Position numbers and translations under genes: made by a program | Assembly: GCA_029259635.1 (NCBI GenBank) | Contig: JAJDEU010000013.1 | Location: forward strand, 620,001-684,000 | Reading direction: 5' to 3' | DNA from: Planctomycetota bacterium | Lineage (GTDB): Bacteria; Planctomycetota; UBA1135; GCA-002686595 | Length of the DNA: 64,000 nt | The notes under the pieces: generated by a model | The model's input: the letters and a program-made list of their open reading frames with translations, nothing else | Told to the model about the DNA's origin: nothing | The model's database searches: none | Shown: positions 35,476 to 44,767 of the stretch, one piece after another | Layout of the letters: each line of letters begins with the position of its first letter | How positions within the stretch are numbered: the stretch's first letter is position 1

Positions 35476-37140
35476 CTAGAGCCCCTCGACTTCAGCTTCC
35501 GCCATGGCCTGTGCCGCGAACTGGTTGAACCGTACTTGCAGATAATCCATCTCGATCGAGGGGCGATGAGTGGCGTCCGCAAGGTCGTAGCTCTTGATGG
35601 CAGGCGTACGAGATTTCACGCGTGCGATGTAGTAGCCATAGGGTCCCTTGTAGGGTCCGCCGATTTTACCGGTCTCGATATCGAAGAAGATCGCGTCCCC
35701 CACCGAGCTGCCGTTGATGAAGATCTCGAAATCATTCTCGGCGACCATCTGCAGCAGCGAGTTTCGGTTCTTCGGACCGAACTTGCCTCGATTGCGCAGG
35801 CTCCCTCTTTGCGGTTCACCCTTTTGCGACTCGGGTACGGGCGGGTCCCAGAAGTCCGAGTTGGCGAGGAGAATCTCATCCCAATTTCCACCTTCAGCAA
35901 TCTCGCGCGAGACCTTAATGGCACGTTCCTTCGCCGTCTCCCACCCGTTCTCTTTCCACTCCGCCATCGTGAAATCGTAGGCCGACAAGAGGATCACTTC
36001 GGCCTCCACTTCCTCCAGGCCCAACAATCGATTCACGCGGTCCATGTGTTTGCCGAGGTTCACGTCATTGAACTCATCCTTGATCAGAGTCCGGTAAGAC
36101 TCGATCCCGCGGTAGTAGTTCCGATAAGCGCTCATCGAAGGAAACCGCTTGAATCCGAGTACTACGGCTTGCAGGGGGAAAATCGTTTCACGGTGACTTT
36201 CGTCGAGCTCTTCCCACATCGTCTCAAAAGTTTCGTCGTCCATGTAGGCTCCGAGCTTTACGAGCGCTTGGCGCATCGCCGTAACCTTCGCAAGCCACAA
36301 CCGAGTGCGTCGCCACTCGATGGGAGCTAACCGCCCTTTGATCTGATTGAAGATGTCTTCGGTGCGAATCTCGGCGCCCTCAACGGTCATCACGAGTTCC
36401 GCCGGAATTCCATCTTGCGCCGTCCGAATGTCCAAGCCCTCTTCAATCGACTGCAGGATGGGACCGCGCAGCAACATGTTGTACTGGAGTCGACTTTGCT
36501 TTGAGGCCTCGTCGATGAGCCCCGCGGCTTTCCGCTCTTTGTACGCGGCGATTAGGCTCTCCATGTACGCATTGCCGTCTTCGCTTTCTGCGCCCTCTTC
36601 TCCGTCTTCGCCCGAGTCAGAAAGGGCTTTAACCGTCGCCGGCGGCCACTCCTCCGGATTCTCCGGCAAGAAGACGTAGCTGAAGAGCAACATTAAGCGA
36701 GTCTGAGAGCGCCAGCTCGTCTGGTCGATATTGTTGTTCGCGAGGATCTCCTCTTCGGTCAACCGGTCACCGTACTCGGCCTTCATCTTCTCGCGAGTAC
36801 TCGCGATCATCTTCTCGACCTCCGCGTCCAAGTCAAAGTCCGCCAGGGTCAATCCTTGGTTCTCCATCTCTCGCTGAATGATGATCTCTAGCTTCCGGGT
36901 TTCGATCTCCCGTTTCCCGAGGCGGTAGGCCAGCTCCCGGTGAATGGCGGCCGTTGAAATCAACTCGCCATTAACGATCAAGTCGGCGGGAGACTCATCG
37001 GCTTCGGAGAGTTCCGAGGCCGCGATCGGTGCGGACGAGAGCTCCGAGCGCAGCGCGACCGGCGCTGAAGAGACAGGCGCTGAAGAGACAGGCCCTGAGA
37101 GGAGCAGGAGAGAGGAAGCGAAACAGAGGAGACTAGACAT
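35476..37140 (-). CDS. Secreted parvulin/SurA-like peptidyl-prolyl isomerase homologue
   Basis: 554 residues with an N-terminal signal peptide (MSSLLCFASSLLLLSGPVSSA). The mature N-terminus has LIVNGELISTAAIHREL, like the start of SurA/PpiD (VNGEPIT...). The C-terminal quarter has VGDAIFFDIETGKIGGPYKGPYGYYIARV, which follows the parvulin pattern G.v.GP....yGyyi..v. Between them lies a long charged helical region. Probably a periplasmic chaperone or isomerase for outer-membrane or secreted proteins. Isomerase activity is uncertain, as the parvulin core is divergent. A weaker relative sits at 38110-38814. Confidence 0.68.
   Translation of the reverse strand: MSSLLCFASSLLLLSGPVSSAPVSSAPVALRSELSSAPIAASELSEADESPADLIVNGELISTAAIHRELAYRLGKREIETRKLEIIIQREMENQGLTLADFDLDAEVEKMIASTREKMKAEYGDRLTEEEILANNNIDQTSWRSQTRLMLLFSYVFLPENPEEWPPATVKALSDSGEDGEEGAESEDGNAYMESLIAAYKERKAAGLIDEASKQSRLQYNMLLRGPILQSIEEGLDIRTAQDGIPAELVMTVEGAEIRTEDIFNQIKGRLAPIEWRRTRLWLAKVTAMRQALVKLGAYMDDETFETMWEELDESHRETIFPLQAVVLGFKRFPSMSAYRNYYRGIESYRTLIKDEFNDVNLGKHMDRVNRLLGLEEVEAEVILLSAYDFTMAEWKENGWETAKERAIKVSREIAEGGNWDEILLANSDFWDPPVPESQKGEPQRGSLRNRGKFGPKNRNSLLQMVAENDFEIFINGSSVGDAIFFDIETGKIGGPYKGPYGYYIARVKSRTPAIKSYDLADATHRPSIEMDYLQVRFNQFAAQAMAEAEVEGL
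37061..37090 (-). repeat. 15-base tandem duplication in a signal-peptide region
   Basis: The unit GGCGCTGAAGAGACA occurs twice in direct succession, followed by a partial third copy (GGCCCTGAGAG). On the coding (minus) strand it produces the PVSSAPVSSAPVA run at the signal-peptide cleavage zone of the parvulin-like protein. In-frame, so the gene is intact; likely a slippage product. Confidence 0.85.
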
Positions 37141-37423
37141 AGAATTGAACTGTGGAAGAAATGGACTTCAAGCCCTACGAACGATGGCCACTCGAGTGAG
37201 GATTATCGGAATCTCGTCCGGTGAAAAATGAAGCGCGGATTCTAGGCAATCGGAGCCCCCAGCCCATCGGCCACATTGCACGTGCCGCTTGAAATCGCTT
37301 CCGAGGCGGCGCGGCTGAAGCTCTCTGCCACCGCTCGACCCTAAAATAGCCGATTCGACACCGGCCGAGCCTTACGCGAAGGCTCCTCAAGGCCACGAAT
37401 GCGGATAAGATTGCACCCTGGAT

Positions 37424-38113
37424 ATGAAGTACACCCCCCGAACGATTGCCTTTCTCTGTGACCTGATTCACCCGCCGATGACGCCGGATCCGCGTCCCAT
37501 TCAGCGCCTTCACAACGCGCAGTTCGAAGGGGGTGACCCGGCTTACAAGAGCTACAACGTCACGGCCGAAGGAGCGCTGCTCTCCAATCCCGTCTCTGCG
37601 CCCAGCGCCAATTCCTCCGTCGCATTCCTCGGCGACCGAATTCGATTTCGGGAGGAGCTCTCGGGCCTCACGGTCGAGAGCTTCGCGGAACGCGTCCGCA
37701 CGATCTGCGAAGCGGTGATTCCGCTCGTTCCGATCCAACTCTTCACGGCCCAGCAGGTCACTGTTCGAACCTTGGTCAATCCGCGCAACTTCCCCGACAG
37801 CCGAGCCTTCATCAAGGCCGGAATGTTCGGATTCGACGGAGAGGTTGGCGAGTTTGGACGCGAGCCGCAGCTGTACGGAATGCGGATGGTCTTCCCGCCC
37901 AGTCCCGAAGATCCGAGCGCCCACGCGCTGCGCATCGAGTCCTTCAACTCGGACCCGCGCTCCGTCTTCGTCGAGAATCAAGCCACCTTCGGTCCGACCG
38001 TCCTGCAAAACGGTCTGCAGCCGCTCGAACAGAACGTCCACAGCGCCTACCAATTCGTCGTCGAACGCGCGCTCAAGTTCCTCTCGCTCTTCGACGCGCA
38101 TCAAGAAGCTTGA
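37424..38113 (+). CDS. Uncharacterised conserved-looking protein
   Basis: 229 residues, no signal peptide or membrane helix. I do not recognise a named domain. It is rich in ordered segments (SVAFLGDRIRFREE, LFTAQQVTVRTLVNPRNF, LRIESFNSDPRSVFVENQATFG) that read like a folded cytosolic protein, and the pattern is familiar to me as a conserved hypothetical protein, without a function. Its TGA overlaps the possible TTG start of the next gene (TTGA), suggesting an operon of two. Confidence 0.75.
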   Translation: MKYTPRTIAFLCDLIHPPMTPDPRPIQRLHNAQFEGGDPAYKSYNVTAEGALLSNPVSAPSANSSVAFLGDRIRFREELSGLTVESFAERVRTICEAVIPLVPIQLFTAQQVTVRTLVNPRNFPDSRAFIKAGMFGFDGEVGEFGREPQLYGMRMVFPPSPEDPSAHALRIESFNSDPRSVFVENQATFGPTVLQNGLQPLEQNVHSAYQFVVERALKFLSLFDAHQEA

Positions 38114-38814
38114 GCCCGACTCCTCGCTTCGCGACGCTCCTCTTGAGCGCTTGTTTCGCTTTTCCTAGCTGCGCCGAGAGCACGCCCCCCATTCGCTGGC
38201 CCGAAGGAACGGCGGTTCTCGTCGGCTCTCTGCCGATCTCACGCGCGGAGATCGAGTCCGTTGCCGACTCGCTCGCCCTCGTCAATCCGATCCACACTCG
38301 GCTTTCGCTCCGCCGCGAAGCCCTCCTCGCTCAACTCTTTCCCCGAGCGGCCGCACGACTTGCCGGCGGAGAGCTCGTCGAACTCACCCGGCAGAAGGCC
38401 GAAGCGGGCCTCTCTATCTTGAAGGGCGACTCGGAAGGTCCGATGCCCTTTGTCTTCGAGCGGACGGGATTCACTCTGGAGCTCGGGTTCGACCTCTGGA
38501 GCCGCAGCCGCGAACTCGAAGTGGGAACCTGGCAGGGTCCGTTCGAGGGCATTGGAACCTGGTACGTGATTCAAGTTGTCGCGCGTGACACTGGGCCCGA
38601 AGGCGAGATTACCGGCGAAGAAACTTCCGGCGGCGAGGGCAAGCAGATTGAGCTGCACTACGCCGAATTGAAGTGGGCTGAGTGGAGCTTCGTAGACGCC
38701 GACTGGGACGAGTCGAACTGCCGGGAGATTTGCGCGGCGGCCGGGGTCGTCGCCGTAGACCCCAAATTCGACGACCTGATTCCGTTTACCTACCGGCGGA
38801 AAGAAGAGCGCTGA
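38110..38814 (+). CDS. Putative lipoprotein with faint parvulin-like features
   Basis: 234 residues from a TTG start that overlaps the stop of the upstream gene. The N-terminus (RFATLLLSACFAFPSC) is a plausible lipoprotein signal with Cys near residue 21. AVLVGSLPISRAEIE recalls the N-terminal strand of SurA-like proteins, and VGTWQGPFEGIGTWYVIQVV follows the closing parvulin motif. The isomerase core is not convincing, so this may be a relict. The end is 30 bases from the convergent S41 peptidase stop. Confidence 0.62.
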   Translation: MSPTPRFATLLLSACFAFPSCAESTPPIRWPEGTAVLVGSLPISRAEIESVADSLALVNPIHTRLSLRREALLAQLFPRAAARLAGGELVELTRQKAEAGLSILKGDSEGPMPFVFERTGFTLELGFDLWSRSRELEVGTWQGPFEGIGTWYVIQVVARDTGPEGEITGEETSGGEGKQIELHYAELKWAEWSFVDADWDESNCREICAAAGVVAVDPKFDDLIPFTYRRKEER

Positions 38815-38844
38815 ACGAGGCGCACCGAACGGCCAAGTCGCGCT

Positions 38845-41109
38845 CTATTTGACCAGCTCGAGAGCAGCGGCGAGGAGTTCGTCTTTGCTCGCCGTAGCTC
38901 CCGCGACGGTGCGTTTCACCTCTACGGTCGGAGCCACCCCCTCCCCGAGGAGGGAGTCGCCATTCGGCAAAACGGCAAGCGAAGCCGTCCACTGCAGACG
39001 GTAGCCGCCGGGCAGCTCGAGGTGGTGCGTCAAGCCGATCGCTCCCGCGGAAGTCTCGCCGACAATATCTCCCAACTTGAGTGAGGCGACGAGCCCGAGC
39101 AGAACCTCCGCATCGCCGGAGACCGTTCCATTGCTGAGAAAAATCGAGTCGCCCTTGAACTCCGGCTCCGCCGGCTCGATCTCGCTCCGGAGTTTCTCCC
39201 AATCGCTCTTCTTTCGATTGGGCCGCGTACTCACGGGAATCCGCCACTCCACATCCTTCACTTTCTTCCCGGTGAGGTGAGCGATCACACTCTGGTACGG
39301 CATGCCTTTCAAGCCATCGCGCAAGTCGAACACCACGGCCTTCGCTGCTGCCAACCGCTCGGCTTCTTTCGCGAATTCCGCCTCGGTGAGCCGCGCGAGA
39401 TTGACGTAGATAACGCCGGCCGCCGCATCGGACAGGTGTTCCGGGCGAGCCTCAGCCATGGGCCCTCGGATGTGCGTATCCAGATAGTCGACGTTGATGG
39501 GGGGCTTGCCACTGGCCAAACTCACTCGCATCTGGACGCGCTCGTTGCCTGCGCGCCGACGCATGGCGGCCAAGACTTCGCGACCTGCCAGCTGTTCGGA
39601 CATACCGGCATAATCCTTCAGCAGGTCGCGATAGAAATCCCCCGCAGGTCGCCTACCGATTTGCAGAACAACATCGCCGGGGCCAACTCCAATATGACTG
39701 CTCTTCTCCTTTGAAGCGCGAGTGATGACCAGCTTGCCTTCGATCCAATCCCAACTGACGGGGATGTTGTTGACGCGCCAGTCGCTCGTGTGCTCGACCC
39801 TGGCCTGACCGTCTTGAAGCGTGGCGATCATCCGACGCAAGGTCGACAAGAACTCTTCCTCCGTCTTATCCGAACCCGCCGACTGAATGGCCACTTCAAG
39901 AGCTTGTTCCCAATCCGCCTTCACTTCGTCGAGCAGCGGCGCAAAGTGCTGCACCGCATTCCACGCCAGAAGCACCGATGAGATTCGCGTCGCTCGATCG
40001 AGCCCTGACCATCCCGCCTCAACCTCGACAGGAGCCACGCCCATCGCTTCGATCTCATCGGTATGGGGAATCGTGCCGGCCTCGTCCGCGTAGAGAGTCG
40101 TCGCTAGCTTGGCGACGACGAAAGCGCCCACGTCAAAGTCCATCGCCTTCTCGGGCTTCAGCCATCCGCGTGGCAACTTGCCCTCAAAGGGCTCGCGCTC
40201 TCTCTCGCTGGAAAATCGTTCACTACTCGCTTCACGAGCAAAACCGGTGTGCGTCCATCGCACCGCCGACGTACCCGTCGCCTCTTTGGGTTTATCGAGA
40301 AAGGCCGACTTGCTGTGCGGCCGCTTGCCCTTGGCGAACAGTCTCAAGGTCGGTGCGACCGAGGCGAAGTGCGCCTCGAGCAACGCACACAACTCATTGG
40401 AGTCATGGGCACTTTCCACGGCGAGCACGCCCCCGCGAGCCAGCGCGTTCCAATCGGCCACCGCCGCTTGGTCGGACGGGTGGTAGTACTGAAGCAGCCC
40501 GAGCACACGCCCAAGGACGATGAAGTTCTTTACCGTGCGCTCGTCAAGTTCGGTGGGCGGAAGCGGTTTAAAGCTGGGTAAGTCGCCCAACACGGCGAGC
40601 TCGATATTGTCGACCAGCACCGTACCGCGGCCTTTGTGAATGAGGCTCATCTCGAGCTCTTGGATTTCATTCCCAATGAATCCGACCAGCTCGTACACGC
40701 GCCAGCTTGTGTCCTTGATCGGCTCGCCAATCGTTCCTGCAATCAGGACCTCGCGCTTGCCCTGCGTCTTGCCCTGCAACATCAATCGCGCCGTCGTACC
40801 CGCTTCGGATACACGAACGGCCGCGCGGAAGGCCACGCGCTTTCCCCGAAAGTCGGCGACGTCCATCTTTTGAAAAGTACGTCCATATCCCTCGGGGAGT
40901 TGCTCACCTTCGTAAGTGAGCGCGAAGCAATAACGGCCTTCGTGTGCGCCTTCGTCGGAGACCTTGCTTCGATAGCCCTCGGCATAGCCCCATCCGTCGA
41001 GCTCCCACGTCTTCGGAACGGCGTACCCCGGCAGATTCTCGAAGTTCAGCTGATAGTCAGCTGCCGAAACGGAAATCGTCGACGAGAGCAACAAACTGAG
41101 CACGAACAT
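38845..41109 (-). CDS. Secreted S41-family (tail-specific protease-like) peptidase
   Basis: 754 residues from the ATG at 41109. This start is chosen over the longer frame (41481) because GGAGGAGGAAGC stands just before it, one of the few strong ribosome sites in the window, and because the protein then opens with a signal peptide (MFVLSLLLSSTISVSAA). An N-terminal carbohydrate-binding-like beta region (to about 200) is followed by a helical part, a PDZ-like segment (GVGPGDVVLQIGRRPAGDFY) and the S41 core: VIYVNLARL, VFDLRDG, SNGTVSGDAEVLLG with the presumed nucleophile Ser, VGETSAGA. It probably cleaves periplasmic or extracellular proteins. Confidence 0.86.
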   Translation of the reverse strand: MFVLSLLLSSTISVSAADYQLNFENLPGYAVPKTWELDGWGYAEGYRSKVSDEGAHEGRYCFALTYEGEQLPEGYGRTFQKMDVADFRGKRVAFRAAVRVSEAGTTARLMLQGKTQGKREVLIAGTIGEPIKDTSWRVYELVGFIGNEIQELEMSLIHKGRGTVLVDNIELAVLGDLPSFKPLPPTELDERTVKNFIVLGRVLGLLQYYHPSDQAAVADWNALARGGVLAVESAHDSNELCALLEAHFASVAPTLRLFAKGKRPHSKSAFLDKPKEATGTSAVRWTHTGFAREASSERFSSEREREPFEGKLPRGWLKPEKAMDFDVGAFVVAKLATTLYADEAGTIPHTDEIEAMGVAPVEVEAGWSGLDRATRISSVLLAWNAVQHFAPLLDEVKADWEQALEVAIQSAGSDKTEEEFLSTLRRMIATLQDGQARVEHTSDWRVNNIPVSWDWIEGKLVITRASKEKSSHIGVGPGDVVLQIGRRPAGDFYRDLLKDYAGMSEQLAGREVLAAMRRRAGNERVQMRVSLASGKPPINVDYLDTHIRGPMAEARPEHLSDAAAGVIYVNLARLTEAEFAKEAERLAAAKAVVFDLRDGLKGMPYQSVIAHLTGKKVKDVEWRIPVSTRPNRKKSDWEKLRSEIEPAEPEFKGDSIFLSNGTVSGDAEVLLGLVASLKLGDIVGETSAGAIGLTHHLELPGGYRLQWTASLAVLPNGDSLLGEGVAPTVEVKRTVAGATASKDELLAAALELVK

Positions 41110-41558
41110 GCTTCCTCCTCCAGAGACAGAATCCGAAAAGGCCTCACCCCTTTCGGCCGATTGCGAGCGGCGATATTGAGTACACCGTGAAAACGCCGGA
41201 GTAGCGCCACTCCTTCTCCATAACTCGTTTTTTTCGGAGAGACCGATCGCTCCGTTCCCCATCTTGAACCCGCTAGCTCCAATCTCCCCGCGGGTCACGC
41301 CACTAGCTAACCGAAGGCATACATCCCCTCGAATCCGCGCGCGTCCCACGGACCAACCCGCTCTGCGAATTGCCGCGGGCGCCTCGCCCCCCGATGTGAA
41401 GGGGCTTCCCTTCCTGGGCCAGTGGTTTCGGGCCAGCTTGGAGCCCGGAAATGCAGCCGCAGCCGTGGCTTCAGCGGGCACGAGCCAAACGGAGGCTCCC
41501 GCGTACCGTCCTGGCCCGAGGACACCGCTCCGGCAGCGGTGACTGAAACGCCGCGCTT
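41110..41558. other. Intergenic region between pntB and the S41 peptidase gene
   Basis: 449 bases with no convincing gene; both flanking genes are on the minus strand. A 7-bp perfect stem CACCGCT-CCGGC-AGCGGTG lies at 41523-41541, about 18 bases past the pntB stop, and could act in termination although no T-run follows. The rest presumably carries the S41 gene promoter. Open frames in the region lack any recognisable content. Confidence 0.4.
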
Positions 41559-43034
41559 CTAGAGGTCCTGGACTTCCGTTACGAGGTCTTGAAGAGCTTG
41601 CTTGGCGTCACCGAAGAACATCAGCGCGTTATCCGCTTCGAACAGCGGATTCTTGATCGCAGCGTAGCCGTGCGAGAGGGAACGCTTGATCACGACGACG
41701 GTCTGCGCATCCCAAACGTTGAGAACCGGCATGCCCGCGATCGGTGATGTCGGGTCGTCATTCGCGCACGGGTTACAGACGTCATTGGCACCGACGACGA
41801 TGACGAGGTCCGTGTTACTGAATTCCCCGTTGATCGAGTCGAGCTCAAAGAGCTCCTCGTAGGGCACGTCTGCCTCCGCGAGCAACACGTTCATGTGTCC
41901 GGGCATCCGACCCGCGACGGGGTGGATGGCGTACTTCACGTCACAGCCCTTGCTCGACATGTAGTCCGCCAACTCGCGCACCTTGTGCTGAGCTTGGGCA
42001 ACCGCCAAGCCGTAGCCGGGTACGATGATCATCGACTGGGCGACGTCGAGGAGCTGCGCGACCTCTTCGGCCGAAGTCGACTTGACGTTCGTGTAGCCCG
42101 TGTCCTCCTTCTCGGAGGCCTCGCCGAACTTGGCGAAGATCACGTTGGTCAGCGAGCGATTCATCGCTTTGCACATGATCATCGTCAGGATCAGACCGGC
42201 GGCGCCGACGATCGATCCGGCGACGATCAACAGGTTGTTCTCAAGGACGAAACCCGTCGCGCAGGCAGCCAAGCCCGAGTAGGAGTTGAGCAGCGAGATG
42301 ACGACCGGCATGTCCGCTCCGCCGATCGGCAGAACAAGGCCAATGCCCAGCGCGAGTGCCACGCACGTCAAGAGGACTTGGGCGGTCAGGATCGTCGAGT
42401 AGGAGTCCGCGGCGAAACCGCCCCACCAGCACAGAACCAAGGCTCCGACCAGGAGCAGGACGTTCATCGCCTGCGAGCCGAGCAGCCCCTTGCGACTCGA
42501 GTTGACCTTGCCCGACAGCTTGCCGTAGGCGATCAGGCTCCCGGTGAGCGTCACGGCTCCGATAAAGATCGAGGCCACGATGGCGGCAGCATAGTGCCCA
42601 CCTCCAGCGGAGACGGTTCCGATCGAGAAGCCGTCGATCATCGCCGAACCGGGATCTCCCATCGTCGAGATGTAGAAGGCCGTTGTCGCGAGCGCGACGA
42701 GCATCGAGCTCGCACCGCCGAGGCCGTTGAAGAGGGCGACGAGTTCCGGCATCTCGGTGAGCGGCACTCGCGTGGCAAGCAGGAGCCCGATAACTGCGCC
42801 GACTACCAAGCCCGAGATCAGGATGGGGCCGCCGACGACATCCCAGAGCACGATCATGGTGACCGCGACCGCCGCAAACATGGCGATCGAAGCCAGCCAG
42901 TTTCCGCTTCGCGCGGTTCGAACTCCGGAGAGCCGCTTGATTCCCAGAACGAACAGGAGGGCCGCCGCCATGTAGACGTACTCAGCGGCTTCGGCGCCTC
43001 CGCCGGTCGATTGCATCAGAAGAGCGAGAGACAT
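41559..43034 (-). CDS. pntB: Proton-translocating NAD(P) transhydrogenase, beta subunit
   Basis: 491 residues: multiple membrane helices (domain II) followed by the soluble NADP(H)-binding domain III. The membrane part has many Gly/Ala-rich helices; domain III shows VPGYGLAVAQAQHKV, HPVAGRMPGHMNVLLAEA, VVGANDVCNPCANDD and KRSLSHGYAAIKNPLF, all diagnostic. The enzyme couples hydride transfer from NADH to NADP+ with proton entry, supplying NADPH. Third gene of the three-gene operon, 3 bases after pntA2. Confidence 0.97.
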   Translation of the reverse strand: MSLALLMQSTGGGAEAAEYVYMAAALLFVLGIKRLSGVRTARSGNWLASIAMFAAVAVTMIVLWDVVGGPILISGLVVGAVIGLLLATRVPLTEMPELVALFNGLGGASSMLVALATTAFYISTMGDPGSAMIDGFSIGTVSAGGGHYAAAIVASIFIGAVTLTGSLIAYGKLSGKVNSSRKGLLGSQAMNVLLLVGALVLCWWGGFAADSYSTILTAQVLLTCVALALGIGLVLPIGGADMPVVISLLNSYSGLAACATGFVLENNLLIVAGSIVGAAGLILTMIMCKAMNRSLTNVIFAKFGEASEKEDTGYTNVKSTSAEEVAQLLDVAQSMIIVPGYGLAVAQAQHKVRELADYMSSKGCDVKYAIHPVAGRMPGHMNVLLAEADVPYEELFELDSINGEFSNTDLVIVVGANDVCNPCANDDPTSPIAGMPVLNVWDAQTVVVIKRSLSHGYAAIKNPLFEADNALMFFGDAKQALQDLVTEVQDL

Positions 43035-43037
43035 AGG

Positions 43038-43373
43038 TCAGCTGCCCTTCTTCTTGGAGCCGAACATGCCGAGCATGCGGTCGGTGACGACAAAGCCGCC
43101 GACCACGTTGACGGTCGCGAACACAATCGCGAGGAAGCCGATCACTTTGCCCCAGCCCGGGTAGTCCGCGCCGACACAGGCGATGGCACCCACCAGGGTG
43201 ATGCCACTAATCGCATTCGCGCCGGACATCAGTGGCGTGTGCAAAGTCGGTGGAACTTTGGAGATCAACTCGAACCCGAGGAAGATTCCGAGCAACAAAA
43301 CCCAGAGGCCGATCACGATAAAGCGGACGTTGGATCCATCCGCTTCAGAGGCCGCTATCAGTGCGTAATTCAT
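43038..43373 (-). CDS. pntA2: NAD(P) transhydrogenase alpha subunit, membrane part
   Basis: 111 residues with three predicted membrane helices, corresponding to the C-terminal membrane portion of E. coli PntA, here a separate gene as in Rhodospirillum. Diagnostic segments: GFELISKVPPTLHTPLMSGANAISGI and VNVVGGFVVTDRML. Start overlaps the pntA1 stop by 4 bases; pntB follows after 3 bases. Confidence 0.96.
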   Translation of the reverse strand: MNYALIAASEADGSNVRFIVIGLWVLLLGIFLGFELISKVPPTLHTPLMSGANAISGITLVGAIACVGADYPGWGKVIGFLAIVFATVNVVGGFVVTDRMLGMFGSKKKGS

Positions 43374-44518
43374 GACGCATTCGCTCCTTCGCCCGAGAGG
43401 GCCTTCGCTGTCGGCTCGTGCCGAACTTCTCCGTCATGAACGAGCAAACAACCGGCGAGGACTTCATCCTCAAAGCTCCGGTCGAGCTCACCTTCATCGC
43501 CGGTAAACAATTTGGATAGCGCGAGCACGTTCTTCGCGAACAACTCGCTCGCGTGCATCGGCACCGTAGTGGGTAGATCTTGCAGGCCGATAATCGTGAC
43601 GCCTTCGCGCTCGACGATCTGACCCCGCTCGCTCAAAGTGCAATTGCCGCCGGTTTCCACGGCCAAATCGACGATTACGCCGCCCGTCGGCATCGACTTA
43701 ACCATGGCATCGTCGACGAGAACCGGCGCCGGTCGACCCGGAATAAGCGCGGTCGTGATCACGATGTCCGCCTCCGCCACGCGCTTCTGAACTTCTTCGC
43801 GCTGTGCTTTCAAGAACTCCGGCGTCTGTTCCTTCGCGTAGCCGCCCGCGTCTTCCATATCCGACGCGCCGGGCACCTCGATGAAGCGACCGCCCAAGCT
43901 CTCGACTTGTTCCTTCACCGCCATGCGCACGTCGGTGGCTTCGACGATGCAGCCGAGGCGCTTCGCCGTCGCGATCGCGGAGAGCCCCGCAACACCAGCG
44001 CCGAACACCACAACCTTCGCCGGTCGCAGGGTTCCCGCAGCCGTCATCATGAGCGGGCAGAGCTTGGGGAGATGCGATGCCGCCAGCAACACGGCCTTAT
44101 AGCCAGCAACCGTCGCTTGCGAGGAGAGCGCATCCATCGACTGTGCGCGACTAATGCGCGGCACGAGGTCCATGGCCAGCCACGAGATCTTGCGATCGCG
44201 CAGCTTCTGAACCACGTCGTGATTGGAAGCCGGCCAGGCGAGGCTGACCAAAATCGAACCTTCCGGAAGCCGGTCGCACTCTTCCATCGTCGGCGGCTGA
44301 ACCTTCAGAACCATGTCGGCCTGAGCGAGCGCCGAGTCGTCGCACAACTCCGCGCCCGCGGCCTCTAGTTCCTGATCCAAGATGCGGGAGCCCTCGCCCG
44401 CACCCCGTTCGATTCGGAGGTTCAATCCGGCTTTTACTAGCCGTTTGACGGTATCGGGTACGACGGCGACGCGGGTTTCCCCGTCGCGCCGCTCCCTGGG
44501 AACGAAGACGCTCGACAT
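43370..44518 (-). CDS. pntA1: NAD(P) transhydrogenase alpha subunit, NAD-binding part
   Basis: 382 residues, the soluble domain I that binds NAD(H). It has VPRERRDGETRVAVVP at the N-terminus, SSQATVAGYKAVL, a Rossmann glycine motif VFGAGVAGLSAIATAKRLG, and the loop IPGRPAPVLV that closes over the nucleotide. First gene of the operon. The ATG is preceded by a C-rich run without Shine-Dalgarno. The 250 bases upstream presumably hold the operon promoter. Confidence 0.97.
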   Translation of the reverse strand: MSSVFVPRERRDGETRVAVVPDTVKRLVKAGLNLRIERGAGEGSRILDQELEAAGAELCDDSALAQADMVLKVQPPTMEECDRLPEGSILVSLAWPASNHDVVQKLRDRKISWLAMDLVPRISRAQSMDALSSQATVAGYKAVLLAASHLPKLCPLMMTAAGTLRPAKVVVFGAGVAGLSAIATAKRLGCIVEATDVRMAVKEQVESLGGRFIEVPGASDMEDAGGYAKEQTPEFLKAQREEVQKRVAEADIVITTALIPGRPAPVLVDDAMVKSMPTGGVIVDLAVETGGNCTLSERGQIVEREGVTIIGLQDLPTTVPMHASELFAKNVLALSKLFTGDEGELDRSFEDEVLAGCLLVHDGEVRHEPTAKALSGEGANAS

Positions 44519-44767
44519 GCTGCTCTCGGGTTTGGGGGGGTGAAAGGGCGAGCAGTCTACGGCCGAACTGCGCCGGGGCCTACCCGTTGGCAGGGGTTCT
44601 CGTGCGAAGCCGCTCCCCTATTTTTGGCGTAGGCTCCGCAGAAACCCACCCGGCAAATCTTTCGCACTGGGTACCGATCATCGGCACCGATACCACTCAC
44701 AACCCCTTGCGAAGCCTAGGTTTGAAGCCGATTCAAGGAGAGCTGCGACCGAACCGCGAGGTTGGCA

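Noticed and set aside
41895-43439. 514-codon plus-strand open frame opposite pntB/pntA2
   Set aside because: Arg/Asp/His-rich shadow of the membrane protein gene pntB.
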